Source of the DNA: Bin5 sp022821545
Lineage (GTDB): Bacteria; Chloroflexota; Anaerolineae; Caldilineales; Caldilineaceae
NCBI GenBank assembly: GCA_963664085.2
Contig: CAXXLO010000002.1
Coordinates: 3,410,001 to 3,474,000 of the forward strand
Length of the DNA: 64,000 nucleotides
Direction of reading: 5' to 3'
Shown here: positions 1 to 8,252 of the stretch, in pieces
Layout of the letters: every line of letters starts with the position of its first letter
Position numbering within the stretch: the first letter of the stretch is position 1
The notes under the pieces: generated by a model
The model's input: only the letters and a program-made list of their open reading frames with translations
Databases searched by the model: none
Told to the model about the DNA's origin: nothing
Position numbers and translations under genes: made by a program

Positions 1-1
1 C

Positions 2-571
2 GTAACCCGCTTCCAGCTCGAAACGGGCCGCGACATCTGCTATTGGGCCCCCCTCAAACGAGCCTTCGTTGACGACGCCGGAACCCTCTGGTTCGGCTAC
101 TGGCAGGGCAACGAAGCCCTGAAGAAAGACCCGGTCTCTACCCGATTCGCCTCGGCCAACGGACGCGTCCAAATGGCTGAAGCAAGAGTAGACACCGCGA
201 ACGGCATAGTAATCGAGGGCAGCGTCACTCTCCCTGAAGCCGACCTGCCCGAATCAAACTGGCCCGGTCTTTACGTCGAGTATGAAACCGGCCGCGGCAG
301 TTACATTCAAGTGGGAACCAGGGGCGTCACCCATTTCGGCCTCATGACGGAAAATGAAGACAGTTCCCATCTGGAGGATGTCATGGCGCGCGAGCGGCCG
401 TTTGCCAGCACAGCGCGATTCCGAACCCTTCTGAAAGAATCAGTCCTCGAATTCTACCTGGACGACCTCCTGATTCAGTCCTACAGCCTGCCCGCCGAAG
501 CGACCGGCCGCATCGGCCTCCTGAACACCAGCGGCCTGATTCATGAAGTCCAGGTCTGGAACGCAGTCTGA
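2..571 (+). CDS. 3' end of a carbohydrate-related protein (partial, 5' end outside window)
   Basis: The reading frame is open from the left edge to a TGA at 569-571, giving 189 residues of a C-terminus. The first ~45 residues contain a motif-rich stretch (YWAPLKRAFVDDAGTLWFGY). The last ~110 residues alternate short beta strands and include VLEFYLDDLLIQSYSLP, which resembles the C-terminal concanavalin-like jelly-roll of GH32/GH43-type glycosidases or a LamG-type domain. The family is inferred from this strand pattern only. An internal ATG at 173 has no convincing ribosome site, so the gene almost certainly starts upstream of the window. The next gene on the same strand is a PhyH oxygenase 213 bp away. 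Confidence 0.6.
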   Translation, partial: VTRFQLETGRDICYWAPLKRAFVDDAGTLWFGYWQGNEALKKDPVSTRFASANGRVQMAEARVDTANGIVIEGSVTLPEADLPESNWPGLYVEYETGRGSYIQVGTRGVTHFGLMTENEDSSHLEDVMARERPFASTARFRTLLKESVLEFYLDDLLIQSYSLPAEATGRIGLLNTSGLIHEVQVWNAV

Positions 572-713
572 GGAAGTCGCAACAGACTCTCTTTGTCCCG
601 GAACCGAAGAACTGATAGATTTACTTCCCACATACGAGGTACGGCTCAAAATAAGGCAGGCGGTCCCTTCGGGGAGCTGATGAGCAAACTTTCCCCTTCC
701 GCGCCCTGGGCAG

Positions 714-719
714 TATAAT
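714..719 (+). promoter_or_regulatory. candidate -10 box (TATAAT) upstream of PhyH gene
   Basis: A consensus TATAAT lies 65 bp before the ATG at 785, in the 213-bp gap after the previous gene. The -35 region at 17 bp spacing (TTCCCC) is poor, so only the -10 element is supported. Confidence 0.35.
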
Positions 720-784
720 TCCTCGAAACCAGCCTGCCGCGACGCCTGCGCCGACACGACGCGTCAACAAATGGACAAAGCGCC

Positions 785-1750
785 ATGAGCCTGACACAGA
801 CCGAACTCTCCCAATTCCAACGCCAGGGCTTTCTGCTCAAGTCCGGCCTCTTCTCGTCGGAAGACCTGAAGCCGCTGCAGGACGCATTGACCGAGATCAT
901 CGATCAAGGCGCCCGCGAACTGCAGGCAGACGGCAGTCTGTCAAACATATACGCCGATCAGCCTTTTGGACTTCGCCTGGCCAGCATCCACGCCGAAAAC
1001 GAGGAAGCCGGCGAAGAATTGGCCCGTCGCGTCATGGGAAAGGGTGGGGGCGGCTACAACGGTCCCGCCATGCTGCAAACGATTCGCCACCCGGCACTCC
1101 TCTCCTGCATCGAGAGTCTCGTCGGCCCCGACATCGTCGGCTCCTCCGTTTACCGCATCCGTCCCAAGCTGCCCGGCTGGGATCGCGGCGAGGTCCCCTG
1201 GCATCAGGACGCCGGCTATACGCTCGCCCACTGCGACCGCCATCTCATCATCACCTGCTGGGTCCCCCTCGTCGACGCCACCCTCGAGAACGGCTGCCTC
1301 CACGTCATTCCAACCGTCCACCACTCCGGTATCCTGCGTCACTACACCGGCGGCCATGCCGGCTTCCTAGAAGTCCCGGACGAGGAACTGCCCCCGGTTG
1401 AGCCGGTCCCCGTTCCCATGAAGGCCGGTGACGCACTCCTCCTGACCAACCTCACGCCCCACGCCTCCTTCGCCAACCGCACCAATGTGGTCCGCTGGAG
1501 CATCGACCTGCGCTACCAGAGCGCGAACGTACCCAACAACGTCGAAGAAGAACCGGCCTCCTACACGCCCGAACGCGACCCCGTCACCATGGCCTGCTAT
1601 CCGCCCGAAGCCGACTTCGTTATTCGCGATCAAAGCGACCCTGCACGCGAAATCCACTCCGCCGATCAGTTCAGGCGAGTGCGCGAGCGCTACGACACAA
1701 CCCGTCCCAGCACACCCGGACGCGGCTGGACTCCCTTGCAGGATCGCTAA
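785..1750 (+). CDS. phytanoyl-CoA dioxygenase (PhyH) family protein
   Basis: 321-residue Fe(II)/2-oxoglutarate-dependent oxygenase of the PhyH family; substrate unknown. The facial triad is visible: HQD in PWHQDAGYT for the first His and Asp, and the distal His in TPHASFANRT. The Arg that binds 2-oxoglutarate follows in VRWSIDLRY. Family members hydroxylate unactivated carbons of lipids, amino acids or small organics, and the sequence alone does not choose among these. It is the first of seven PhyH genes in the window and most resembles the one at 26631-27485, sharing the RWSIDxRY end motif. ATG start; no strong Shine-Dalgarno is seen, but a TATAAT box lies 65 bp upstream. Confidence 0.9.
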   Translation: MSLTQTELSQFQRQGFLLKSGLFSSEDLKPLQDALTEIIDQGARELQADGSLSNIYADQPFGLRLASIHAENEEAGEELARRVMGKGGGGYNGPAMLQTIRHPALLSCIESLVGPDIVGSSVYRIRPKLPGWDRGEVPWHQDAGYTLAHCDRHLIITCWVPLVDATLENGCLHVIPTVHHSGILRHYTGGHAGFLEVPDEELPPVEPVPVPMKAGDALLLTNLTPHASFANRTNVVRWSIDLRYQSANVPNNVEEEPASYTPERDPVTMACYPPEADFVIRDQSDPAREIHSADQFRRVRERYDTTRPSTPGRGWTPLQDR

Positions 1751-1854
1751 CGAACTGTCTTCATAGCGCAAGACTGCCCCTCACATCTGCTTCGTCCCAG
1801 TGCCCTGCCGGAATGGGGTCACCAGCGCGAGATGCGGACTGCCTGCTTTTGATG

Positions 1855-1860
1855 TATAAT
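1855..1860 (+). promoter_or_regulatory. candidate -10 box in the 342-bp gap before the desaturase pair
   Basis: TATAAT stands about 230 bp before the desaturase ATG. No good -35 is visible. The rest of the gap (1751-2092) contains GC-rich, possibly structured leader sequence but no gene and no riboswitch class I recognise. Confidence 0.35.
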
Positions 1861-2092
1861 TTGCAGCCGGGAGCGCACTCCCGCACCGACCGCCGCCCCC
1901 GGCGAATGAACCCTAGCCGAAGCGGGCTTACCCAGAAAGCGCGCACCCAAGCTTCTCTTGCTCAGGCAGGCCTGTAATCAACATATCTTGCCCGCGAGGA
2001 CGCGGCCCGTTGCGCCCGTTATTCGACGCAACTCCCGCAGACTGCCGCATGTCAGTCTCCCGTCCGGTCGTGTACGAGAAAGGAGAACTCCC

Positions 2093-3499
2093 ATGAGCGT
2101 ACAGGCGATTCCCAGGGACTACAGTCTTTCCGGCGGTCACAAAGACGCCGTTGAACTCGACGACGACCGCATCGTCGAGCGCATGGAGGAGACTTGGTGG
2201 AAGCCTAAGCTTTCTCGCCAGCAGATGCGAGAGATCATGCAGCGCCGCAACGGCCCCGCCATCCGGCACTACGGCCTTTGGTTTTTCCTGCTCGCCGTCA
2301 GCGCATACCTTGCCGTAGTTTCCTGGGGAACCTGGTGGGCGATTCCCGCATTTCTCGTCTACGGGACGATCTATTCCTCGTCCGACGCCAGCTGGCACGA
2401 ATGCGGCCACGGCACGCCCTTCCGCACGCACTGGCTCAACGAAGTCTTGTATCACGTCAGCTCTTTCATGACCTTTCGCGAAGCCTACATGTGGCGCTGG
2501 AGCCATTCCCGCCACCATACCCACACCTATATTGTCGGACGCGATCCCGAAATCCAGGTACAGCGCCCCGCCGACCTGCTCAAGATAGCGATGGACTTCT
2601 TCTATCTTCGCAGCGGGCCCCCCGAAGTCTGGCGAGTCGTGCGCAACGCCTTCGCCCGTCCCAACTCGGACGTACTCGACTTCATGCCGGAACGTGAACT
2701 GGCCAAAATGTACTGGTCATCCCGCATTTACCTGGCCATCGTCGCGGCCTTCGCCCTCTGGTCAATCGCAATCAGCAGCTTCCTGCCCATGATGTTCGTG
2801 CTCCTGCCCCGCTTTTACGGCGGCTGGCTCCATCAGCTACTTGGCCTGACCCAGCACGCCGGCCTCGGCGAGGACACCTACGACCACCGCGAGAACACGC
2901 GCACCGTCTTCGTCAACCCGGTTTTCGCCTACTTATACATGAACATGCAGTATCACATCGAGCATCACTCCATGCCAATGACCCCCTTCCATGCCCTGCC
3001 CAAACTTCACGAAGCCGTCAAAGACCAGATGCCCCCGCCATACAAGGGCCTCTGGGCGTGCTACAAGGAGATGATCCCCGCCCTTATCAAGCAGGCAACC
3101 GGCGACCCCGGCTATCAGATCATGCGCCCCATTCCGCAAGACACGGAAACCGAAACCGAAGAATCTCATGCCGCCGCCGAGTCTTCCGGCGAATGGGTTG
3201 AGGTCTGCCCGGTCGAAGACCTCGACGAAGAGGATGTCATCCGCCTGGACCACGGCAGCCGCACGCTCGCCGTCTATCGCCTCAAGGGAGACAGATTCTA
3301 CGCCACCGACGGCCTCTGCACCCACGAGTACGCCTATCTGGCCGACGGCCTGGTCATCGAAGACGTCATCGAGTGCCCGCTTCATAACGGTCGCTTCGAC
3401 ATAACCACAGGCCGCGCCCTGCGCGCGCCCGCCTGCGACCATCTCGAAACCTATCCTGTAGAACGCCGCGGAAACACGCTCTTTGTTCGCGTCGCCTGA
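2093..3499 (+). CDS. membrane fatty-acid desaturase fused to a C-terminal Rieske [2Fe-2S] domain
   Basis: 468-residue protein. The N-terminal ~340 residues form a membrane di-iron desaturase/hydroxylase. The three histidine boxes are HECGH (102-106), HSRHH (138-142) and HIEHH (288-292), with hydrophobic segments at about 62-95 and 211-240. After an acidic linker (about 349-366) comes a Rieske domain with CTH (C409, H411) and CPLH (C428, H431), the four cluster ligands. The fused domain probably delivers electrons to the di-iron site, as cytochrome b5 or rubredoxin does in other fused desaturases and hydroxylases; this role is inferred. The start is fixed by AGGAG 7 bp upstream of ATG 2093, although the frame is open further 5'. 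A near-identical paralogue without the Rieske domain follows 56 bp downstream. The substrate could be a fatty acid, carotenoid or other lipid. Confidence 0.9.
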   Translation: MSVQAIPRDYSLSGGHKDAVELDDDRIVERMEETWWKPKLSRQQMREIMQRRNGPAIRHYGLWFFLLAVSAYLAVVSWGTWWAIPAFLVYGTIYSSSDASWHECGHGTPFRTHWLNEVLYHVSSFMTFREAYMWRWSHSRHHTHTYIVGRDPEIQVQRPADLLKIAMDFFYLRSGPPEVWRVVRNAFARPNSDVLDFMPERELAKMYWSSRIYLAIVAAFALWSIAISSFLPMMFVLLPRFYGGWLHQLLGLTQHAGLGEDTYDHRENTRTVFVNPVFAYLYMNMQYHIEHHSMPMTPFHALPKLHEAVKDQMPPPYKGLWACYKEMIPALIKQATGDPGYQIMRPIPQDTETETEESHAAAESSGEWVEVCPVEDLDEEDVIRLDHGSRTLAVYRLKGDRFYATDGLCTHEYAYLADGLVIEDVIECPLHNGRFDITTGRALRAPACDHLETYPVERRGNTLFVRVA

Positions 3500-3555
3500 C
3501 ACCGCAGAATGCGCATTTGCTCCCTGACTGGACGGTTTTCGAGAGGAGATCAGCC

Positions 3556-4716
3556 ATGAGCGTGCAAGCGATTCGCAGAGACTACAGCCTCTCCGGCGGC
3601 AACCGCGACGCCGTCGAACTCGACGGCGAACGCATCCTCGGCCGCGTTGAAGAGGAGTGGTGGAAACCGAAGCTTTCCCGGCGCCAAATGCGCGACATCA
3701 TGCGGCGCCGCGACGGACCCGGCTTGTGGCACTTCGGCCTCTGGTTCCTGCTGCTGGGCGTCAGCGCCTACCTGGCCGCAATCTCCTGGGGCACCTGGTG
3801 GGCCGCGCCCGCATTCCTCGTCTACGGCACCATTTACACATCCGCCGACTCCCGCTGGCACGAGAGCGGCCACGGCACACCCTTCCGCACGCGCTGGCTG
3901 AACGAGGTCGTGTACGCCATCGCCTCCTTCATCGCCATACGCGAAGCCTACCTGTGGCGCTGGAGCCACTCCCGCCACCATACGCATACCTATTTCGTGG
4001 GCCGCGACCCCGAAATCCAGGTCCAGCGTCCCGCCGACATTGTCAAGCTCCTCATGGACTTCTTCTACCTGCGCAGCGGCCCGCCCGAAGTCTGGCGCCT
4101 CATACGCAACGCCTGCGGCCGCCCCAACGACGACGTACGGGACTTCGTGCCAGAGCGGGACCTGCAAAAGATGTACTGGTCCAGCCGCGTCCACATCGCC
4201 ATTTACTGCGCCTTCGCAATCTGGTCCATCCTCATGGGCAGCATTCTGCCCATGATGTTCGTCCTCCTACCCCGCTTCTACGGCGGCTGGCTCCAACAGC
4301 TCCTGAGCCTCCCCCAGCACGCCGGCCTCGGAGAGGATACCTACGACCATCGCGAGAACACGCGCACAATCTACGTCAATCCCGTTTTCGCCTTCCTTTA
4401 CGTCAACATGCAGTACCATCTCGAGCATCACACCATGCCCATGACCCCCTTCCATGCTCTACCGAGACTGCATGAGGCCGTCAAGGATCAGATGCCTCCT
4501 CCCTACAGGAGCCTGTGGGCGGCTTACAAGGAGTTGATTCCCGCCCTCATCAAACAGGCCACCGGCGACCCCGACTACAGGGTTATCCGTCCGATACCCA
4601 AAGACCCCGAAACCGAAGCCGCTGAAATTCAGTCCGCCGCCGAGACCTCCGGCGAATTGATCGAGGTCGGCCCGGTCGAAAACATCGAAGAAAAGGACGT
4701 CATCCGCCTCGGCTGA
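3556..4716 (+). CDS. membrane fatty-acid desaturase, tandem paralogue lacking the Rieske domain
   Basis: 386-residue paralogue of the preceding gene, nearly collinear from residue 1 (MSVQAIRRDYSLSGG) to the linker. The His boxes HESGH, HSRHH and HLEHH are intact, so the di-iron site should form. The protein stops at ...EEKDVIRLG, which aligns with the first strand of the Rieske domain in the upstream copy (...EEDVIRLDHG), so the ferredoxin domain is missing. AGGAG lies 7 bp before ATG 3556, the same layout as the upstream gene, pointing to a tandem duplication that carried the ribosome site. It may share the Rieske domain of its partner or use a free ferredoxin. In the first His box, Cys of HECGH is replaced by Ser. 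Confidence 0.9.
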   Translation: MSVQAIRRDYSLSGGNRDAVELDGERILGRVEEEWWKPKLSRRQMRDIMRRRDGPGLWHFGLWFLLLGVSAYLAAISWGTWWAAPAFLVYGTIYTSADSRWHESGHGTPFRTRWLNEVVYAIASFIAIREAYLWRWSHSRHHTHTYFVGRDPEIQVQRPADIVKLLMDFFYLRSGPPEVWRLIRNACGRPNDDVRDFVPERDLQKMYWSSRVHIAIYCAFAIWSILMGSILPMMFVLLPRFYGGWLQQLLSLPQHAGLGEDTYDHRENTRTIYVNPVFAFLYVNMQYHLEHHTMPMTPFHALPRLHEAVKDQMPPPYRSLWAAYKELIPALIKQATGDPDYRVIRPIPKDPETEAAEIQSAAETSGELIEVGPVENIEEKDVIRLG

Positions 4717-4762
4717 ACCGCCCCGTCCGAACCAACAGCAATTCGAGACCATTCGTCACAGT

Positions 4763-4798
4763 CAGCAAGGTACACACACGCAGCAAGGAACACACACG
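4763..4798 (+). repeat. 18-bp tandem duplication spanning the ribosome-binding site
   Basis: CAGCAAGGTACACACACG (4763-4780) is followed directly by CAGCAAGGAACACACACG (4781-4798), one mismatch in 18. The second copy supplies the AAGGA Shine-Dalgarno 9 bp before the ATG at 4799; the first copy carries a spare one. Confidence 0.85.
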
Positions 4799-5755
4799 AT
4801 GCAGATCGCCTTTATCGGAGTCGGCGGGATCGCCCAAAATTACATCGGCAGCCTCGAGAAACTGGACCGGACCGTAGCCGCGGTATGTGACGTCAACGCC
4901 CAGACCGCTGCCCGCGTCGCCGACGAACTCAACTGCAGCGGCTGCACAGACCACCGCGAAATGCTGGCACGCGAAAACCTGGACGCGGTCTTCGTCGCCA
5001 TTCCACCGGCCTCCCATGACACGCAGACGATCGACGCCGCCGCAGCCGGCGCCCACGTCTTCGTCGCCAAGCCGGTCGCACTGGACCTAGACGTCGCCCG
5101 CCGCACGCAGGAGGCGATCGCCGCCAGCGGCCGCATCAATCAGGCCGGTTATATGGCCCGTTATTCCGACATCACCGAGCGCGCTAAAGAGCTTGTTCGG
5201 GGCCGCGACCTCGGCATGGGGATTGGCCGCTTCCTCACCCGCATGCCCCCCTCCCATCCCTGGTGGGGCAAGTTCGCGGTCAGCGCCGGCCAGCTCGTCG
5301 AGCAAAGCACGCACGTCTTCGACTGGCTGCGTTACTTCCTCGGCGAAGTCGAAACCGTCCACGCATTCGGCCACGACGGGCCCGATAACACGATCGCCGA
5401 CTTCGAGGACAGCACCGTCGTCAATCTCAGATTCGCCAGCGGCGCCATCGGCAGCATCGTCAGCACCTGCTCCGCACGCGTCAAGGACGGCTTCATGGCC
5501 GAACTCTGCGGCCGCGACCTCTACCTTCGCCTGGCGATGGACACGCACATCTCCGGCTACATCGACCAGGAGGAGATCGACTACCACGGCGAGGAACGCG
5601 GCTACTTCCGCCAGATCGAATGCTTCCTCGCCGCCGTCGAAGCCCAGGACCAAAGCCTCGTCCGCTCCTCCTACGCCGACGCCGTCAACTCCCTCGCCGT
5701 TACCCTGGCAGCAAACCGCTCCCTGGAAAGCGGCCAAGTCGAAACGGTGGATTGA
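4799..5755 (+). CDS. Gfo/Idh/MocA family NAD(P)-dependent oxidoreductase
   Basis: 318 residues. The N-terminal Rossmann fold opens with IAFIGVGGIAQNYIG (GxGxxA-type nucleotide loop). The usual EKP motif appears as FVAKPVALD, with the catalytic-region Lys-Pro conserved. The C-terminal alpha/beta domain has the typical HVFDWLRYFLGE stretch, which carries the conserved His. The family oxidises sugars, inositols and related polyols; the substrate is not predictable here. It is followed 3 bp later by a TIM-barrel isomerase and then an SDR gene overlapping by 4 bp, a catabolic operon layout. The start is supported by AAGGA 9 bp upstream. Confidence 0.88.
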   Translation: MQIAFIGVGGIAQNYIGSLEKLDRTVAAVCDVNAQTAARVADELNCSGCTDHREMLARENLDAVFVAIPPASHDTQTIDAAAAGAHVFVAKPVALDLDVARRTQEAIAASGRINQAGYMARYSDITERAKELVRGRDLGMGIGRFLTRMPPSHPWWGKFAVSAGQLVEQSTHVFDWLRYFLGEVETVHAFGHDGPDNTIADFEDSTVVNLRFASGAIGSIVSTCSARVKDGFMAELCGRDLYLRLAMDTHISGYIDQEEIDYHGEERGYFRQIECFLAAVEAQDQSLVRSSYADAVNSLAVTLAANRSLESGQVETVD

Positions 5756-5758
5756 CCA

Positions 5759-6556
5759 ATGAAATTCGGCACACTGCAGAACGTAATCGAACAGCCGCTC
5801 TCAACCGTATTCGCCGTCGCATCAGAGCTCGGCTTTGAAGGCGTCGAAATCGACTGGTACGACGTCTCCGAGGCCCAGCCCGACGGTCCCCTCGCGCCGG
5901 AGAACCGGGCAACAGTCCGCCAGGCAGCGGCCCAGGCCGGCGTGGAGATCCCCTCGGTAGCCGCCCATTTCCTCAATCACGGAGGCCTCGACGCCGTTCG
6001 CGCCGGCATTCGCCTTTGCACCGACCTCGGCGCGACCTATCTGCTCGTGCCCTTCTTCGGCACGGCTATGATGACGGGGCAGCAGGCCGTCGCCCGCCTG
6101 GAAGCAAACCTGCGCCTGCTCGCGCCCGAAGCTGAGGCAGCCGGCGTAACTCTGGCAATTGAACATACCCTGCGGGGGGACCACACGGCCGCCCTGCTCG
6201 ACCGAGTCGACTCCCCCTTCATCGGCGACTACTGGGACATGGCCAACTGCATGGGGCTTGGCTACGATCCCCTCGAAGAGATCGCCCAGCTTGGTCGGCA
6301 CATCGTACGCGTCCATGCCAAGGAATACCACCGGGGCGATGCGGCCCCTGGCAGGCCGGAAGAGCCCCACTTCGACGGTCTCAACACGAAGCCATTTGGC
6401 CAGGGCGACGTGCCCGTAGCGGCCGTACTCTCCGCCCTGCAAGAGGCCGGTTATGACAGCTACGTCGTCCTCGAAACCGGCAGGTTCGACGATGCCAGGC
6501 GCTCGGCAAAGGCAGCCCTCTTCCTGCTCCAGCAGCTGACAGGCCAGGTACAATGA
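5759..6556 (+). CDS. sugar phosphate isomerase/epimerase (xylose-isomerase-like TIM barrel)
   Basis: 265-residue AP-endonuclease-2/xylose-isomerase-like TIM barrel. The expected metal ligands can be picked out in order: Glu in LAIEHTLRG, Asp in YWDMANC, His in VRVHAKEY and Glu in VVLETGRFDD. Such proteins isomerise or epimerise ketoses and inositol derivatives and are commonly found beside Gfo/Idh dehydrogenases, as here. It starts 3 bp after the upstream stop codon and overlaps the next gene by 4 bp (ATGA), so translational coupling is likely. The reaction is inferred from family and context only. Confidence 0.85.
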   Translation: MKFGTLQNVIEQPLSTVFAVASELGFEGVEIDWYDVSEAQPDGPLAPENRATVRQAAAQAGVEIPSVAAHFLNHGGLDAVRAGIRLCTDLGATYLLVPFFGTAMMTGQQAVARLEANLRLLAPEAEAAGVTLAIEHTLRGDHTAALLDRVDSPFIGDYWDMANCMGLGYDPLEEIAQLGRHIVRVHAKEYHRGDAAPGRPEEPHFDGLNTKPFGQGDVPVAAVLSALQEAGYDSYVVLETGRFDDARRSAKAALFLLQQLTGQVQ

Positions 6557-7368
6557 GCGCCAATCCCTACGCAATGTACCGTTTCGCAGGCAAAGCGGCC
6601 CTCGTCTCAGGAGGCGCCTCCGGCATCGGGCGCGCCACCGCGATACGCCTCGCCGCCGAAGGGGCGCATGTCTTCATCGCCGATCTGAACAATGAGATGG
6701 CAGATCAAGCTGTAGCTGAGATCCGTGCGGCAGGAGGCAGCGCCGCGCGCGTAGACGTTGACCTGGCAGACGACGCTTCCGTCGAAGGCTGCGCGCGTGC
6801 AGTCGCAGAAGAGGTTTCCGCCCTCCACATTCTCGTCAACAACGCCGCCATCCTGCGCCAGGGCCGGATAGAGGATGGAGGCTGGATTGAAAACTGGGAG
6901 ATTGAGACCCGTATCGGTCTGCGGGGCTGGGTGATGATGACCCAGCTGCTTCTGCCGCTTCTGAAGCGGGAGGGCGGGGCCATCGTCAATCTCTCATCCG
7001 AAGGCGGCTACCTCGGCCGCCCCGGTATGTGGGTCTACGACGCAATCAAAGCCGGCGTCGTTTCCACCACTAAGACGATGGCCCAGGAGTTCACCAAATA
7101 CGGCATTCGCGTCAACGCCGTCGCGCCCGGCTGGATCGTGACCGAAATGCACTTCGCCGGCGATCCCGATCCAGCCGCCCGCAAAAAAGAGCTGGAAGAA
7201 ACGCCGATCAGTTCCTGCCTCATGCAGCGGCGCGCCGCACCGGAGGAAGTCGCCAGCGCCATTGCCTTCCTGCTCAGCGACGACGCCTCCTACATCACCG
7301 GCACAACCCTCCACGTAGACGGCGGGCGCGTCGGCATGAATCTGGGAAACCTCGGCATACTGGAGTAG
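6553..7368 (+). CDS. short-chain dehydrogenase/reductase (SDR)
   Basis: 271-residue classical SDR. The cofactor loop is SGGASGIGRAT, with Asp in IADLN after beta-2 suggesting NAD(H) preference. The structural motif is VNNAA, and the catalytic residues are Ser in NLSSEGGYL and Tyr/Lys in YDAIK. The C-terminal TGTTLHVDGG is typical. It lies in the Gfo/Idh-TIM-barrel-SDR cluster, overlapping the previous stop by 4 bp, so it probably oxidises an alcohol intermediate of the same sugar or polyol pathway. Substrate not assignable. Confidence 0.9.
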   Translation: MSANPYAMYRFAGKAALVSGGASGIGRATAIRLAAEGAHVFIADLNNEMADQAVAEIRAAGGSAARVDVDLADDASVEGCARAVAEEVSALHILVNNAAILRQGRIEDGGWIENWEIETRIGLRGWVMMTQLLLPLLKREGGAIVNLSSEGGYLGRPGMWVYDAIKAGVVSTTKTMAQEFTKYGIRVNAVAPGWIVTEMHFAGDPDPAARKKELEETPISSCLMQRRAAPEEVASAIAFLLSDDASYITGTTLHVDGGRVGMNLGNLGILE

Positions 7369-7424
7369 AATGGCAGCACAGTACTGGCCCAACTTGCAGC
7401 CCCACCCCTACCGCGGAGCTCCAA

Positions 7425-8213
7425 ATGACCAACACGCTCAATGGACAGCTGTGGCAAGACCAACCCCAACATGCCCTCGAAGCATATACACGCGACGGCT
7501 ACCTGGCACTGTCCGGCTTTCTCACAGCAGCTGAGGTGGAAGAGACCAGGCAATCCGTGGCCCACTTCATCAGCGAACGCGTCCCCCAACTCCCCCGCGA
7601 GCAGGTCTTTTACGAGACGCTCGGCCAGCCCGACACCCTCAAGCAGATCATAGGCCTGTTCAACCACGACACCTACTTCCACCGCATCATGTTCGGCAGC
7701 CGCTTCGAAAAACTCGCCGAACTGCTCCTCCAGGGCCCTGTCGTCGGCAAAAACATGCAGTACTTCAACAAGCCGCCTACAATCGGCAAAGCCACCCCGC
7801 CCCACCAGGACGGCTACTATTTCATGCTCGATCCCTGCGAAGCCCTCACAATGTGGCTCGCCCTCGAAGAAGTGGACGAAGAAAACGGCTGCGTTCGCTA
7901 CGTGCGCGGCTCACACCTGCTTCCGCTTCGGCCTCACGGACGCACGCAGACTCTCGGCTTCTCCCAGGGCGTCACCGACTACGGCACACCCCAGGACCTG
8001 GCTGACGAAGTCGCCTTTCCCGCCCAGCCCGGCGACCTTCTCATACACAACGCACTGACCATCCACCGCGCCGACGCCAACCGCAGCCCGACCCGCACCC
8101 GCCAGGCTCTAGGCTTCATCTACTACTCCGAACGAGCCAAAGTAGACGAAGCGGCCCACGCGGCCTACCAGAAACGCCTCGCCGCGGAAATGAAGGCCAA
8201 GGGCAAGATCTGA
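7425..8213 (+). CDS. phytanoyl-CoA dioxygenase family protein
   Basis: 262-residue PhyH-type Fe(II)/2-oxoglutarate oxygenase. Metal ligands are His and Asp of TPPHQDGYYF and the distal His in LTIHRADANRS, with Arg in TRTRQALGF as the likely 2-oxoglutarate clamp. The C-terminus is a Lys-rich helix. It sits 56 bp after the SDR gene on the same strand and could be the last gene of that operon. It converges on the minus-strand PhyH gene at 8253, with only ~40 bp between and no hairpin seen there. Confidence 0.88.
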   Translation: MTNTLNGQLWQDQPQHALEAYTRDGYLALSGFLTAAEVEETRQSVAHFISERVPQLPREQVFYETLGQPDTLKQIIGLFNHDTYFHRIMFGSRFEKLAELLLQGPVVGKNMQYFNKPPTIGKATPPHQDGYYFMLDPCEALTMWLALEEVDEENGCVRYVRGSHLLPLRPHGRTQTLGFSQGVTDYGTPQDLADEVAFPAQPGDLLIHNALTIHRADANRSPTRTRQALGFIYYSERAKVDEAAHAAYQKRLAAEMKAKGKI

Positions 8214-8252
8214 CCTTCCCCTCCTGTCTTTCCGCTATGTGGCCCACGCAGT

